A stretch of 64,000 nucleotides of DNA, taken from NCBI RefSeq assembly GCF_000319365.1, contig NC_021007.1, positions 186,001-250,000 on the forward strand, given 5' to 3'. Source of the stretch: Candidatus Mycoplasma haematominutum 'Birmingham 1' (GTDB taxonomy: Bacteria > Bacillota_I > Bacilli_A > Mycoplasmatales > Mycoplasmoidaceae). A model generated the notes under the pieces. The model did not search any database. It saw nothing but the letters and a program-made list of their open reading frames with translations, and was not told the DNA's origin. Position 1 is the first letter of the stretch; the number at the start of each line of letters is the position of its first letter. A program made the translations under genes and the position numbers. Positions 31,019 to 40,095 of this stretch are shown in pieces.

Positions 31019-31899
31019 TGAAGTTAAACCTCAGTGTAGGGGTAGTAGCTCAAAAGAGTGAGGCTGAGCTTCAGACTATGAGAGTGGGAGGATTGATCTG
31101 ACAGAATATTAGAGATTACCTAGTAGATAGTGTTAAGCCCGGAATGAGTCTTAAGGAGGTAGAGAAGTTAACAAAGGCTCAATTTGGGAAGTATGGAGTA
31201 GTTTCTTCCTTTGACAAAAGCGGAGATTTCCCCTCAATTATGTGTCTCTCCCTGAATGATTGTGTCGTTCACGGCGCCGCTTCAGAGGAGTTAATTAGGC
31301 CCGGAGATAAACTTACACTCGATTTTGGATTTAGCTATTTAGGCTTAAATATAGATGCTGCTTTCTCGATGTTTTTTCATCCTGAAAAAGAAGAGGAAAA
31401 AACACTGGGAAGGGGAGGAATAAAAAAATTAGAGGAATACTCCTATCTAGATCAACTCACTAAGGCACTATTTTATGAGGCAATTTCAGGCTTAAAAGCT
31501 GGGGAATTAACTGGAGCAATAACAGAACGTATTGAAAATTTTTTTTGTAAATATTTTCCCAAAAAGTATTCACTGCTGGAAAAGTTTACGGGTCACGGTA
31601 TAGGAAAAAAATTACATGAATTTCCGAGAGTGCACAATTTTGGAATGAGGAAAGTAGAGGGAGTTGCACTTCCAGTTAACTCTACAATTTGCATTGAACC
31701 TATGATAATTGAACAGAAAGACGGTTCTTGAATACAGCGGGAGGGAGATTGCGGTGTCTATGCAAAAGATAGAAATGCTCAAACCCTACACTATGAACAT
31801 TTGGTTGCAGTTAAAGCAGATGGAGTTGAAGTCTTAACTGCGAGTCTACAAGAAATGAGGGAATTGAAGAGTACATGAGAGTTAGTGAAGAAGCTGTAG
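31018..31899 (+). CDS. map: methionine aminopeptidase
   Basis: Removes initiator Met. Metal ligands are visible: His in VVHGAAS, Asp in LTLDFGFS and NIDAAFS, His in TGHGIGKKLHE, Glu in ICIEPM and Glu in HYEHLVAV. 293 residues against about 250. The extra length is mainly a Glu/Lys/Gly-rich insert (about residues 120-145) and a C-terminal tail. GTG at 31018 overlaps the adk stop by one base (TAGTG). Confidence 0.93.
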
Positions 31900-31900
31900 T

Positions 31901-32137
31901 TTGAGCTCAGAGATTGAAAAGTTTTCACTGGAAGGTAAGATTGTTAAGATGGTGACTTCCGAGTACATTAAGGTAGAGTTGGTAAATAAAAAGATAATAG
32001 ACTGCCATCTAGCTAAGAAATTAAGGAGATATAGTTCCTATCTACTGGAGGGAGATTTGGTAATTGTAGAGTTAGATCTATACGATCTGAATAAGGGAAA
32101 AATTATAGAGAGAATTATGCCTGAAAAAAAAGTTTAG
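31901..32137 (+). CDS. infA: translation initiation factor IF-1
   Basis: S1-type OB fold that blocks the A site during initiation. SLEGKIVKMVTSEYIKVELV, CHLAKKLRRYSSYLLEGDLV and the end IIERI match IF-1. 78 residues, TTG at 31901. Notable because this genome appears to start many genes at AUN codons, a step where IF-1 and IF-3 act. Confidence 0.93.
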   Translation: MSSEIEKFSLEGKIVKMVTSEYIKVELVNKKIIDCHLAKKLRRYSSYLLEGDLVIVELDLYDLNKGKIIERIMPEKKV

Positions 32138-32146
32138 AGTTGTAGA

Positions 32147-32260
32147 GTGAAGGTAAGGGCTTCAGTTAAGAGAATATGTGATCACTGTAAGATTGTGAGA
32201 CGTAAAAATAGACTTCGGGTAATATGTAAGATCGCCAAACATAAACAACGTCAGAAGTAG
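32147..32260 (+). CDS. rpmJ: 50S ribosomal protein L36
   Basis: 37-residue zinc-ribbon protein, shorter than most gene finders accept. [20 protein letters not shown] and [13 protein letters not shown] contain the Cys-x2-Cys and the later Cys and His ligands. GTG at 32147. Confidence 0.93.
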   Translation: MKVRASVKRICDHCKIVRRKNRLRVICKIAKHKQRQK

Positions 32261-32352
32261 ATTTAAGAGTTAATTGGGCTTAAAATTAAAATTGAGGGAA
32301 TTTGGTAAAAATAGAGAAGTTTAAGTCTATTAAGTGTTTGGAGTACTAGTTT

Positions 32353-32838
32353 TTGGCTCGTATACTTGGTGTAATATTACCTGACAAGAAGGAGTTATTC
32401 ATAGCTCTCACTAAAATTTATGGAATTGGTAGAACTACCTCAGAAAAGATTATTCAATATTGGGCTTTAAATAAGATAGTTTCGGAAGACCGTTTAACTC
32501 AAGAGGAAAAGGACCGTTTACATCAACTAAAAACTAAGAGGGTACATACACTTCAGGCAGAGGAGATAGCCTCTCTCTCTCAGACAATAGTTAAACTTCA
32601 GTCAGTTCAGGACAAAAATTCTACTGAAAAACTTCTAAGGGAGAGACTTCTACTGGAGGGAGATCTTAGAAAAAAAATTAGTGATGATCTGACTAACCTT
32701 AAGGAGATTGCATCTTATGTAGGGCTGCGCCACAGAAGATCTCTACCAGTCCATGGACAACGTACTAGAACTAATGCTAGAACTCGGAAAGGTCCTAGAA
32801 AGACTGTGGCAAATAAGAAAATTGAGGGTAAAAAGTAG
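32353..32838 (+). CDS. rpsM: 30S ribosomal protein S13 with internal insertion
   Basis: Head protein contacting the P-site tRNA. ARILGVILPDKKELFIALTK with IYGIGRTTS and the C-terminal YVGLRHRRSLPVHGQRTRTN are diagnostic. About 35 extra residues (roughly 60-100) with a charged helix sit between the N-terminal helix-two-turn-helix and the C-terminal part, giving 161 residues against ~122. TTG at 32353. The 92-base spacer upstream is A+T-rich with no gene. Confidence 0.94.
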   Translation: MARILGVILPDKKELFIALTKIYGIGRTTSEKIIQYWALNKIVSEDRLTQEEKDRLHQLKTKRVHTLQAEEIASLSQTIVKLQSVQDKNSTEKLLRERLLLEGDLRKKISDDLTNLKEIASYVGLRHRRSLPVHGQRTRTNARTRKGPRKTVANKKIEGKK

Positions 32839-32842
32839 TTAG

Positions 32843-33232
32843 GTGTCTGCTACTACAGGGAAATCTGTTTCTAAGAAGAAAAAGCTTTCAGTCTCCAGTG
32901 GTATTATGCATATAAGTACCTCAATGAATAACATAATTATCTCCTTTACTGATCCAGAGGGGAATGTCTTACTTCAGGAGAGTTCCGGTACGTTAGGATA
33001 TAAGGGAACTAAGAAATCTACCTCTTATGTTGCTAATTTAGTAGCTTCTAAGATTGGGAAAGAGGCTAAGGAGCTGGGAGTTTCATCTATAGCTATTCAT
33101 GTAAAGGGAATTGGAAGGGGAAAGGAGATTGCACTTAGAACCATAGTGGGGTTAGGTTTTGAGGTGACAGAAGTTGCAGATAAGACTCCACTACAGCATA
33201 ATGGATGCACTCCAAGCAAGAAGCCTCGTTAG
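32843..33232 (+). CDS. rpsK: 30S ribosomal protein S11
   Basis: GIMHISTSMNNIIISFTDPE, GYKGTKKSTSYVANLVASK and the basic end PLQHNGCTPSKKPR are the S11 signature. 129 residues, GTG at 32843, 4 bases after rpsM. Confidence 0.96.
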   Translation: MSATTGKSVSKKKKLSVSSGIMHISTSMNNIIISFTDPEGNVLLQESSGTLGYKGTKKSTSYVANLVASKIGKEAKELGVSSIAIHVKGIGRGKEIALRTIVGLGFEVTEVADKTPLQHNGCTPSKKPR

Positions 33233-33236
33233 AGTT

Positions 33237-34298
33237 ATGTCTACTCAAATTAAGGTAGATATGCTTGAGAGATTCATGGATTTTCAGATTGAGACAGAGG
33301 TAGTAGATGCTAGTGATAGTTCAGCTACAGTAATTTTCTCTCCACTCGAACGAGGCTTCGGGAACACCTTAGGAAATACTATGAGAAGACTACTCTTAAG
33401 CTCCATTCCCTCTGCAGCTGTGTTTGCAATTAGAATTTCTTCACTTCCTCATGAGTACTCAGCAATTAAGGGGGTAGCAGAAGATGTAACTCAGTTAATA
33501 CTAGCAGTGAGAAAATTAGTACTTAAGGTAGATGAAAAAATTATTGATTTTGAGGCGTTAAAAAATGAACCAATTGAGAGATGACCTTATCTGAAGGTGA
33601 GAAAAAATACAGAGGGAACTGTATACGCTAAAGATATAGAATGCTTTGCAGGTATTGAGATTGTCAATCCAGAGCTTAGAATATGCGAGGTGACCACTGA
33701 CGGTGCGGGTTTTGAATTAGATTTGTTTTGCACAGTTGACAGGGGGTATAAGAGCTCAGAGGAAAATAGAGCTTTAATTAGTACACTTTCCTTAATTCCG
33801 ATAGATGCTATCTTCTCTCCAGTTTTAATGGTGGAGTGAAAGGTTACTGAAGAAAAGACTACTAAATTAGGTATTAGCGATAAATTAAAGCTGAGCTTAT
33901 CCACTAATGGCTCTATTTCAGCACTGGAAGCAATCTGGTATGCCTCCAAAATACTAGTTAACTTGTTTGCAAAAATCTCTGAGCAAAAGGTGAATGTATA
34001 TAAAATCGATACTAAGCCTAGAGACTGACATATTATTGCGAAGGAAGATTCTACCAAAATCGGTACTTTGGCAGCAACCTCAATAGACTCACTTGATTTA
34101 GGTCAGCGAAATTACAACATTCTGAAAAATAAGGGTATAAACACCATCTCAGAGTTGATTGCAAGATTTGAGGAACTTGCTTCATTCAGAAATTTAGGTA
34201 GAAAGGCTCTCTCAGAGATAAGGGAAAAATTGATAAAAGCAGGTTATAAGGTAGGAGGAGCTGCGCCAACCACGCCTAAAACTGAGATAAAGAGTTAA
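33237..34298 (+). CDS. rpoA: RNA polymerase alpha subunit
   Basis: Assembles RNA polymerase. N-terminal domain: FSPLERGFGNTLGNTMRRLL and LSSIPSAAVFAIRI. C-terminal domain: LDLGQRNYNILKNKGINTIS and RNLGRKALSEIREKLIKAGY. Trp encoded by UGA at 33582, 33837 and 34024. 353 residues; ATG at 33237 is chosen over an in-frame start further upstream inside rpsK. In most bacteria rplQ follows; here it is on the opposite strand at 38.2 kb. Confidence 0.96.
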
Positions 34299-34309
34299 CC
34301 TTCAAGGGG

Positions 34310-34331
34310 AAGGGGAGCGTCAGCTCCCCTT
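34310..34331 (+). terminator. hairpin after rpoA
   Basis: A 9-bp perfect stem AAGGGGAGC / GCTCCCCTT with a GTCA loop closes the long ribosomal transcript. There is no U-run, as with several other 3' hairpins in this window. Confidence 0.6.
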
Positions 34332-34345
34332 ATCCCTCTACCTAT

Positions 34346-34507
34346 TTATTTTTTTTGAGTTTCCTCTCCCTTAGAGGTGAGACCTACTAGTGATTTAACT
34401 TCAGCTAGATATTTTTTAGCCACTACTCCCCCACTAATTAATACTCCTAGGTAGACACAGCGTCTAACTCATTTAGGTAGAAAGAATAATGCTTTTAAGA
34501 GTATCAA
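34346..34507 (-). CDS. small single-pass membrane protein, hypothetical
   Basis: 53 residues. A basic N-terminus (LLKALFFLPKWVRR, Trp from UGA) and one hydrophobic helix (CVYLGVLISGGVVA) lead to a charged tail ending EETQKK. The TTG at 34507 is 3 bases after the trmD stop, so it is probably cotranscribed with trmD. No function recognised. It resembles in layout the other small anchored proteins in this window but has no G tract. Confidence 0.5.
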
Positions 34508-34510
34508 ATA

Positions 34511-35194
34511 TTAAGTTTTTAGGGCTTTTTTACTTTCTCTCTTGCGGTGCGCTTCTATCTTAGAGTGATGCCCCGAGAAGAGCACTTCCGGTACCTTATA
34601 ACCTAGAAATTCTCTGGGAGGAGCATATACAGGAAAGTCTAGATCTTCAATAGAATCAGTAGAGTTAAAACTTTCAGATTCTAAACTTTCAGTCTTTATT
34701 ACTGAGGGAATAAGTCTCACTATACTCTCAACCAGTACTGAAGCTGCGAGCGTTCCAGAGGAGAGTATATAGTCCCCAATAGAGATAGCTTCTGAGATAA
34801 AGTGCTTAATTCTCTCATCTATGCCTTCGTAGTGTCCGCAGATGAACACTAGAGGTTTGTCCGCAGAAAGTTTTTCCAGGTCCCTAGCCTTAGACTGTGT
34901 AAATTTAGGAGACCTAGGGCAGAGTAGGATAATGTGAGCAGTCTTAAGTAGGTTGTATCGTGATAAAAGGTTGTAGATGGGAACTATAGACAGCACCATT
35001 CCACTTTTTCCCCCGTATGGAGGATAATCTACCTGTTCTCTCACCTTTTGCCTAATATTTATCACCTTAAACTCTATAGGTGCTCGATATATAGACTTTA
35101 AGGTGATAGAGTGAATTAGTCAATTGGTAGCTTCTTCAGGAAAAAGTGTGAAGATATAGAATCTTCTCTTCCTTAGTTGTGCAGGAAGGGTCAA
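34511..35194 (-). CDS. trmD: tRNA (guanine-N1)-methyltransferase
   Basis: Methylates N1 of G37 next to the anticodon, preventing frameshifting. FTLFPEEATNW with UGA Trp, VREQVDYPPYGGKSGMVL, the knot region VFICGHYEGIDERI, SIGDYILSSGTLAA and APPREFLGYKVPEVLFSGHH are the TrmD signature. TTG at 35194 is the start. 227 residues. It is not next to rpsP and rplS, its usual operon partners, but diverges from greA. Confidence 0.94.
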
Positions 35195-35258
35195 CTCCCA
35201 GTAAGTTTAAAGTCTAATTTTAATTTAAAATTAAAGTTTAGGCACCGAAATTAGATAA

Positions 35259-35753
35259 ATGAGTTCAGAAAGGGTAGTTAACTATCTAACTGAAGAAAAA
35301 CTTGAGGAGTTAAAGGCTCAACTATCTAATCTGGTGGATGTTCAGAGATCTATAATACTTGAGGAGTTAAAGCAAGCTAGAAGTCTAGGAGATTTATCAG
35401 AAAATGCTGACTATGATAGTGCTAAAGATAGGCAAGCTCAGTTGGAGAAAAAAATTCAGGAGATTGAAGCTATACTGAAGAACTACTCTCTAATAAATGC
35501 CCAGGAGAAAACAACTTCTAAAAAACGAGATAGAGTTGTAGAGATAGGCTCTAAGGTGAGAATATATCATTCTCTCACTAACCAGGAATATGTTTTAGAG
35601 ATACTTGGGAGCTTAGATGCTAATCCAGCTCAACACAAGATATCTAATGAGTCTCCGATTGCAAAAACTATATTAGGCAAACCTGCTGGAGGAACTTATC
35701 TAGTAGAAGGATTAAAGAAGAGTTACAAGATTACCATACTAGAGATACTTTAG
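35259..35753 (+). CDS. greA: transcription elongation factor GreA
   Basis: Rescues backtracked RNA polymerase. N-terminal coiled coil (LTEEKLEELKAQLSNL and ARSLGDLSENADYDSAKDRQ, with the acidic tip) and C-terminal FKBP-like domain (SPIAKTILGKPAG). ATG at 35259. 164 residues, the standard length. Confidence 0.94.
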   Translation: MSSERVVNYLTEEKLEELKAQLSNLVDVQRSIILEELKQARSLGDLSENADYDSAKDRQAQLEKKIQEIEAILKNYSLINAQEKTTSKKRDRVVEIGSKVRIYHSLTNQEYVLEILGSLDANPAQHKISNESPIAKTILGKPAGGTYLVEGLKKSYKITILEIL

Positions 35754-35757
35754 GAAA

Positions 35758-36519
35758 GTGGTTTACTTTAGAGTGTTAAACTTTGATCATCTTGTACTGG
35801 GAAAGATTACAGGACTTACAGTAGAAGGAGTGTTAGTTACCTCTAAATTGTTTGCCCCTTTTTTAAAGCATAGAAGTTTTTCTTTTTCTGCCATTCCAGG
35901 AAAAGTTTTACCCCTTCCCTGCGCTTATCATTCCCTAAGCGAATACTATGAAAACTGAGGAGAATTAGCTACCTCTACTGAAGATAAGAAATATTTGCTT
36001 CCTACGAACTGAGAGCTAGTATACTCTCTCCTACTAGAGTTAAGGGAAAGGAGAACAGAGTTGCAACTCCCTGAACCCTTTTCAGAGGAAACTTCTACTA
36101 TTGACTATCCTAGTTGAAAGTCTCAGATAAAACAGGTACTCTCATCTATCTCAGATATTGATTTTCATGAAATAATAGACAATTACAACCAGAGGGTATT
36201 TACACATCCAAAGTCTAAGCTCAACTTTAAGCTAATACATCCAGAAGAAATCAAATTTAAGGGAAAAGTGTTCCCTACTATTGCAGGGGCTAGAAATCTA
36301 CAGATATATTTAAACAAGAAACTTGAGATTCTGCCCATGTTTTCAGTAGACAAAGACTCTAAGTTAAAGTTACTCCCCTCTTGAAAGCTTGAGGAGTTAG
36401 AAGGCCAAACTACATTTAAATACGATCAAGAGTGAATCTCAACACTAGAGTCTAAGGCACCGGATTTGTTTAGTCTGCATTCTTTTAAAGCTCCACCCCT
36501 ACCTACGTTTAGTAAATAG
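35758..36519 (+). CDS. hypothetical protein between greA and rpsP
   Basis: Unrecognised 253-residue protein. UGA Trp codons occur at 35956, 36010, 36115, 36382 and 36433. There is no signal peptide or membrane segment. Beta-rich start (VYFRVLNFDHLVLGKITGLT), then a mixed alpha/beta body. GTG at 35758, 4 bases after greA; the TAG stop overlaps the rpsP GTG by one base, so its translation is tied to S16. The position in a ribosomal operon hints at a ribosome-related job, which is inference. Confidence 0.65.
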
Positions 36520-36761
36520 TGGTTCGTATTCGAATGAAGAAAATGGGTAAATCGCACAATCCTGTATATAGAATCATTGCGATAGACTCTAAGAGAGGTA
36601 GAGATTCAGCAGAGTTAGCAAATTTAGGACTATATGAACCTAAAAAGGATTATTTTAGATTAAATATGACCCTCTATCAGGAGTGAATCTCTAGGGGGGC
36701 TCAACCTACTAAAAATTTACTAGTATTGTTGAAGGCTCAACCAAAGCTCTCTCATTTCTAG
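36519..36761 (+). CDS. rpsP: 30S ribosomal protein S16
   Basis: VRIRMKKMGKSHNPVYRIIA, DSKRGRDSAELANLGLYEP and KNLLVLLKAQ match S16. 80 residues with UGA Trp at QEWIS. GTG at 36519 overlaps the previous stop. Confidence 0.94.
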
Positions 36762-36777
36762 TAGGTTTAGGCTCTCT

Positions 36778-37275
36778 ATCTTAACTGCACCTGTAGAGGG
36801 TGAGGGCAGCTTTTACAGTTCAACTTATTTTCCGATAGTAGTCTACACTTCAGATAATCTAGTACCTGAGTCTAACTTAAGGGATTGATGGGCACTTACC
36901 TGTTTTCCAATGAGGGTAAACCTAGAGGGACGTTCGAATACCTCACCACAGTCAAAGCATCAGTCTTATAGGGAAGTTCTCTTGGTAAATAGAAGGGAAA
37001 TAGGAGCCTATATTCCAGCTTCAGATTCTCTCGTAATTGATAGAGAGGTACTACTTCACTATGTTTTATCAGGTTGTCAGCTAAATAGTGCACTTACAAG
37101 ATTAATTAGAAGACTATTACCGGAAGTTCCACTGCGCAAGCAATTAGAATTTAGCTCTCTAGTTTCTCCAGAAAGTTGGCAGATACAGGAAAGTGCTGCT
37201 CTTCTAGAGAAGCATGATAGTGTTTTAGCTGCACTTCACAAACCTAAAAAACAGAAAAAAGCTAGGAAAAAGTAG
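36778..37275 (+). CDS. hypothetical protein in the usual rimM position
   Basis: Unrecognised protein between rpsP and rplS. The first ATG (36910) gives 121 residues, but the frame is open and looks coding (including UGA-TGG for Trp-Trp at 36886) back to the end of rpsP. With ATC at 36778 as start it has 165 residues. It ends with a Lys-rich tail (KKQKKARKK), suggesting RNA or ribosome contact. RimM usually occupies this position and is of similar length, but I see no RimM motif. The TAG stop overlaps the rplS GTG by one base. Confidence 0.55.
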
Positions 37276-37664
37276 TGAAATTACTAGAGGCTCAGAAACT
37301 CTTCTACTCTCTTCAGGGGGATGAAGCAAAAACCCAGGTTTTTAGGAGTCTAAAGGCAGGTGATATTGTCGCTGTATATGAAAGGCTTATAGATGAAAAG
37401 AAGAAGGAGAGAATACAGAAGTTTCAGGGCATCTTAATTAGGAAAAGGAGAAGTTTGCTTGGGGAAAATATTCTACTCAGGGAAAAATTTAGAAACTTTT
37501 GGGTAGAAAAATCTTTTTTCATTCATTCCCCTTCAGTGCGTAACATAGAGAGGGTAAAAGAGGGAAGGTCTAGAAGAGCCTATCTTTCATATTTAAGAAC
37601 TACTGAATCACTACCATTAAAACTGAAGAGACTAAAGCCGAGGTCTAGTATAGTTAAAAAGTAG
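37275..37664 (+). CDS. rplS: 50S ribosomal protein L19
   Basis: FRSLKAGDIVAVYERLIDEK, KERIQKFQGILIRKRRSLLG, the EKSFFIHSPSVRNIERVKEG core and RRAYLSYLR identify L19. 129 residues, GTG start overlapping the previous stop. Confidence 0.94.
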   Translation: MKLLEAQKLFYSLQGDEAKTQVFRSLKAGDIVAVYERLIDEKKKERIQKFQGILIRKRRSLLGENILLREKFRNFWVEKSFFIHSPSVRNIERVKEGRSRRAYLSYLRTTESLPLKLKRLKPRSSIVKK

Positions 37665-37667
37665 GAG

Positions 37668-37838
37668 ATGCCTGTAATCAAGGTGAGGGAAAATAATATA
37701 GAACAGGCAATGTTTGAGTTTAGAAGATTATCTACTGAGGTAAAGAGAAGTGCAATGAAATATCTCTATCACCTTAGACCAGCTTTAAAGCGAAAGGAAA
37801 AGAAGAAGAGAGCTGATATGAGACGTAAATTTTACTAG
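37668..37838 (+). CDS. rpsU: 30S ribosomal protein S21
   Basis: 56-residue basic helical protein: VIKVRENNIEQAMFEFRRLS followed by a Lys/Arg-rich C-terminus ending RRKFY. ATG at 37668; the stop directly abuts the ptsH ATG. Confidence 0.92.
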   Translation: MPVIKVRENNIEQAMFEFRRLSTEVKRSAMKYLYHLRPALKRKEKKKRADMRRKFY

Positions 37839-38099
37839 ATGAAGATAGTAGAATATACTATTCAAGATAAAGTAGGACTTCATGCCAGACCTGCATCTAA
37901 ACTAGTACAGTCTCTTTCGAAGTATAAGTCTAGCGTAAAGTTAGAGTTTAATGGTAAGGTAGTAAATGCTAAGTCAATTATTAATCTCTTGACTTTAGGA
38001 GCTTCATCTCAATCTATTGTGATATTCAAAATCGAAGGAGAAGATGAGGAGGAACTTTCCAGAGAATTAACAAATATACTGAATGAACACGGAATTTAA
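37839..38099 (+). CDS. ptsH: phosphocarrier protein HPr
   Basis: Phosphotransfer protein of the PTS. KVGLHARPASKLVQSLSKY has the active His (residue ~16), and NAKSIINLLTLGA has the regulatory Ser (~46). 86 residues, full length. No other PTS gene is in the window, so whether it feeds sugar uptake or only regulation cannot be told. Cotranscribed with rpsU. Confidence 0.95.
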   Translation: MKIVEYTIQDKVGLHARPASKLVQSLSKYKSSVKLEFNGKVVNAKSIINLLTLGASSQSIVIFKIEGEDEEELSRELTNILNEHGI

Positions 38100-38135
38100 C
38101 ACTCAGGAGGTTAATAACTAGCTAGTACAACAGAA

Positions 38136-38166
38136 GGGAGATAAGGCCGAAAGGCCTTATTCTCCT
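38136..38166. terminator. bidirectional terminator between ptsH and rplQ
   Basis: Long stem GGAGATAAGGCC / GGCCTTATTCTCC with a GAAA loop, followed by TGTTTT on the plus strand. It separates the converging ptsH and rplQ genes. Confidence 0.8.
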
Positions 38167-38190
38167 GTTTTAGTCTGTTCCTGTTCTAGG

Positions 38191-38532
38191 CTATACTAGT
38201 TGCACTATAAATTTACCCTCAGCAGTTCTTAAAAGTCTAGTATAACCACCCTTTCTAGTCTGATACTTTTTGGCTAACTCTTCAAATAGTTTCTTTACTA
38301 GCTCCTGCTGAGTGTACTTTGGAGTTCTAAGCAAGATGGAGTAAGCTTTACGTCTTGTTACTAAATTATCTTTTTTGGAGATAGTAATAAGTTTCTCAAG
38401 ATATCTCTGAGTGGAGCGTGCACAACTTAACTTAGTTGTGATAGCACCGTAAGAGATTAAATCAGAACATTGTTGTCTCGTAATCATCTTCCGTCTAGCT
38501 GAATCAACAGCTCTTTTCGGTTGATATGACAT
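38191..38532 (-). CDS. rplQ: 50S ribosomal protein L17
   Basis: DSARRKMITRQQCSDLISYG, AITTKLSCARSTQRYLEKLI and RKGGYTRLLRTAEGK match L17. 113 residues, ATG at 38532. It is normally the last gene of the alpha operon after rpoA; here it is about 4 kb away on the other strand. Confidence 0.93.
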   Translation of the reverse strand: MSYQPKRAVDSARRKMITRQQCSDLISYGAITTKLSCARSTQRYLEKLITISKKDNLVTRRKAYSILLRTPKYTQQELVKKLFEELAKKYQTRKGGYTRLLRTAEGKFIVQLV

Positions 38533-38553
38533 ATATTATGGATTTTAGCTGCT

Positions 38554-40077
38554 CTAGAGTGGATTATTGGATTGAGCGCCTAAAAACAGTAGGTTAAATG
38601 ATCCTTTAAGTTCATGGCTCTGTCTAATCAGGTTATATTTCTTGCGAGTAATAAGCACTCAGTTAGTCTTAAGTCAGGGAAACGCAGGAGCTATTACTGT
38701 TATTCCCAGGAAGATTAGCTTGAAAAGGTAGATTATCTGATGTGTACTGATAAAGGAGTAGAGGCTGTTCAAGATGTAGTAAATCGCTCCTACAAAGATG
38801 CTGAGGGAAGAGAATCTATAGAGAGGTTTAGCTCAGTAGCTGAGCTCCCTGAAACTTGCTATTCAGATAACGATGCCAAGTAAGCAGAAAATCACCAGGG
38901 AATTAAGCTCCGCTAGAGTGTCGTTCAACTGCCAAAAGATAGCTCTATCACTGGAGGAGATTCAATAGTTAAGCTGTGCAATTGCGGCAAGGGTTAGTGC
39001 GATTATCACAATTCGCTTGAGCAAAAAGAGTCAGACACTTAGTCTAGTTTCAATTCCAAATTTTTTCAGATGTTTTCCCCTATTTATTATCTGCCGTTTC
39101 AAGCTGTTAAAAGAGTTGAAGTTGTATTTTAAATACAGATTTACAAGTTGATTAGACCCACAAATGGTAGATACATTTAGACTAGATAGGAATGTAAGCA
39201 TAATCAGTATAGTTAGCACATCTTTTAGGTTTTTATCATTTTTTAAGTTGTAAAAATTTAGGAAATCTCCTCCCTTTTTATCTCCCAAAAGGGAGATAGC
39301 AATTAGGGCAAAGTATAGGAGTGTTACTATAGCCATTGAATAGAGTACTAATTTAGAGAATGCAATTTGAGCCTTCGCTCTAGTTTTTAGAGCCAATACT
39401 GAGTAGAAACCGTCATACATGAAAAATATAGAGGGAAGACCTGAGAGCATAATTGTTCAACCACTAAGTGAGTTAAATCCAGCTGTATTTAACTGTTGTG
39501 CAGCACCGTTTCCGTTGTTAGCATCGCTTCGAAATATAGAGATCACACCGAAGATGGTAAACACAATCATAGTGATGAAAATACAGCAAGAGAGACAACG
39601 TTGAAGCCGCTCAGCCCACTTAAACGAAAAGGCAGTCAATGTACTAATTGCACCTCCCAGGAGTAAGGCTAATACTGCACTTTCCCAGACTCAGAGAAAA
39701 GATTCACCCATTATTCACTGCAGCAAATAGAGGGAGGTAGTAATTAGTCCTATTGGCTGCGCAAAATCTCTTGTAAATCTAATAGCTCAATTTCTGAAAT
39801 TAAGACCACAGTATTCTTCTACCCACTCTATAAAACTTCTTCCACTTAGAGAGTGCTGTTTTACTAATTTAGTGAATACAAAAGTCATTGAAATTATTAA
39901 AAATCCTGCAAGACAGAACAGCGCAAGAATAGGTCATATTTCAAAGTGAGACAATTCACTGAGAGTTTTAGACTTTAGAAATACTCCTACACCCAGCATA
40001 GAGGAAAGAGAGATTAAAAAGAGTTTTCAACTACCTAGTTCTCTCCCTTTTAGGCCGAAGCAGTAGGAACTGCTCAC
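38554..40077 (-). CDS. APC-family amino-acid permease
   Basis: Polytopic transporter of 507 residues with about twelve hydrophobic helices. The N-terminal LGSWKLFLISLSSMLGVGVF matches the APC TM1 Gly-rich motif, and LSGLPSIFFMYDGFYSV matches the APC TM6 region. Many UGA Trp codons. GTG at 40077 gives a short cytoplasmic N-terminus. Substrate unknown; amino acids or polyamines are likely in an auxotroph. It ends 21 bases from the start of rplQ on the same strand. Confidence 0.85.
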
Positions 40078-40095
40078 GGCTGTTAGACTAGACCG

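Noticed and set aside
36910-37275. Naming the gene in the rpsP-rplS gap rimM
   Set aside because: Position and length fit but no RimM motif or PRC-barrel sequence is visible.
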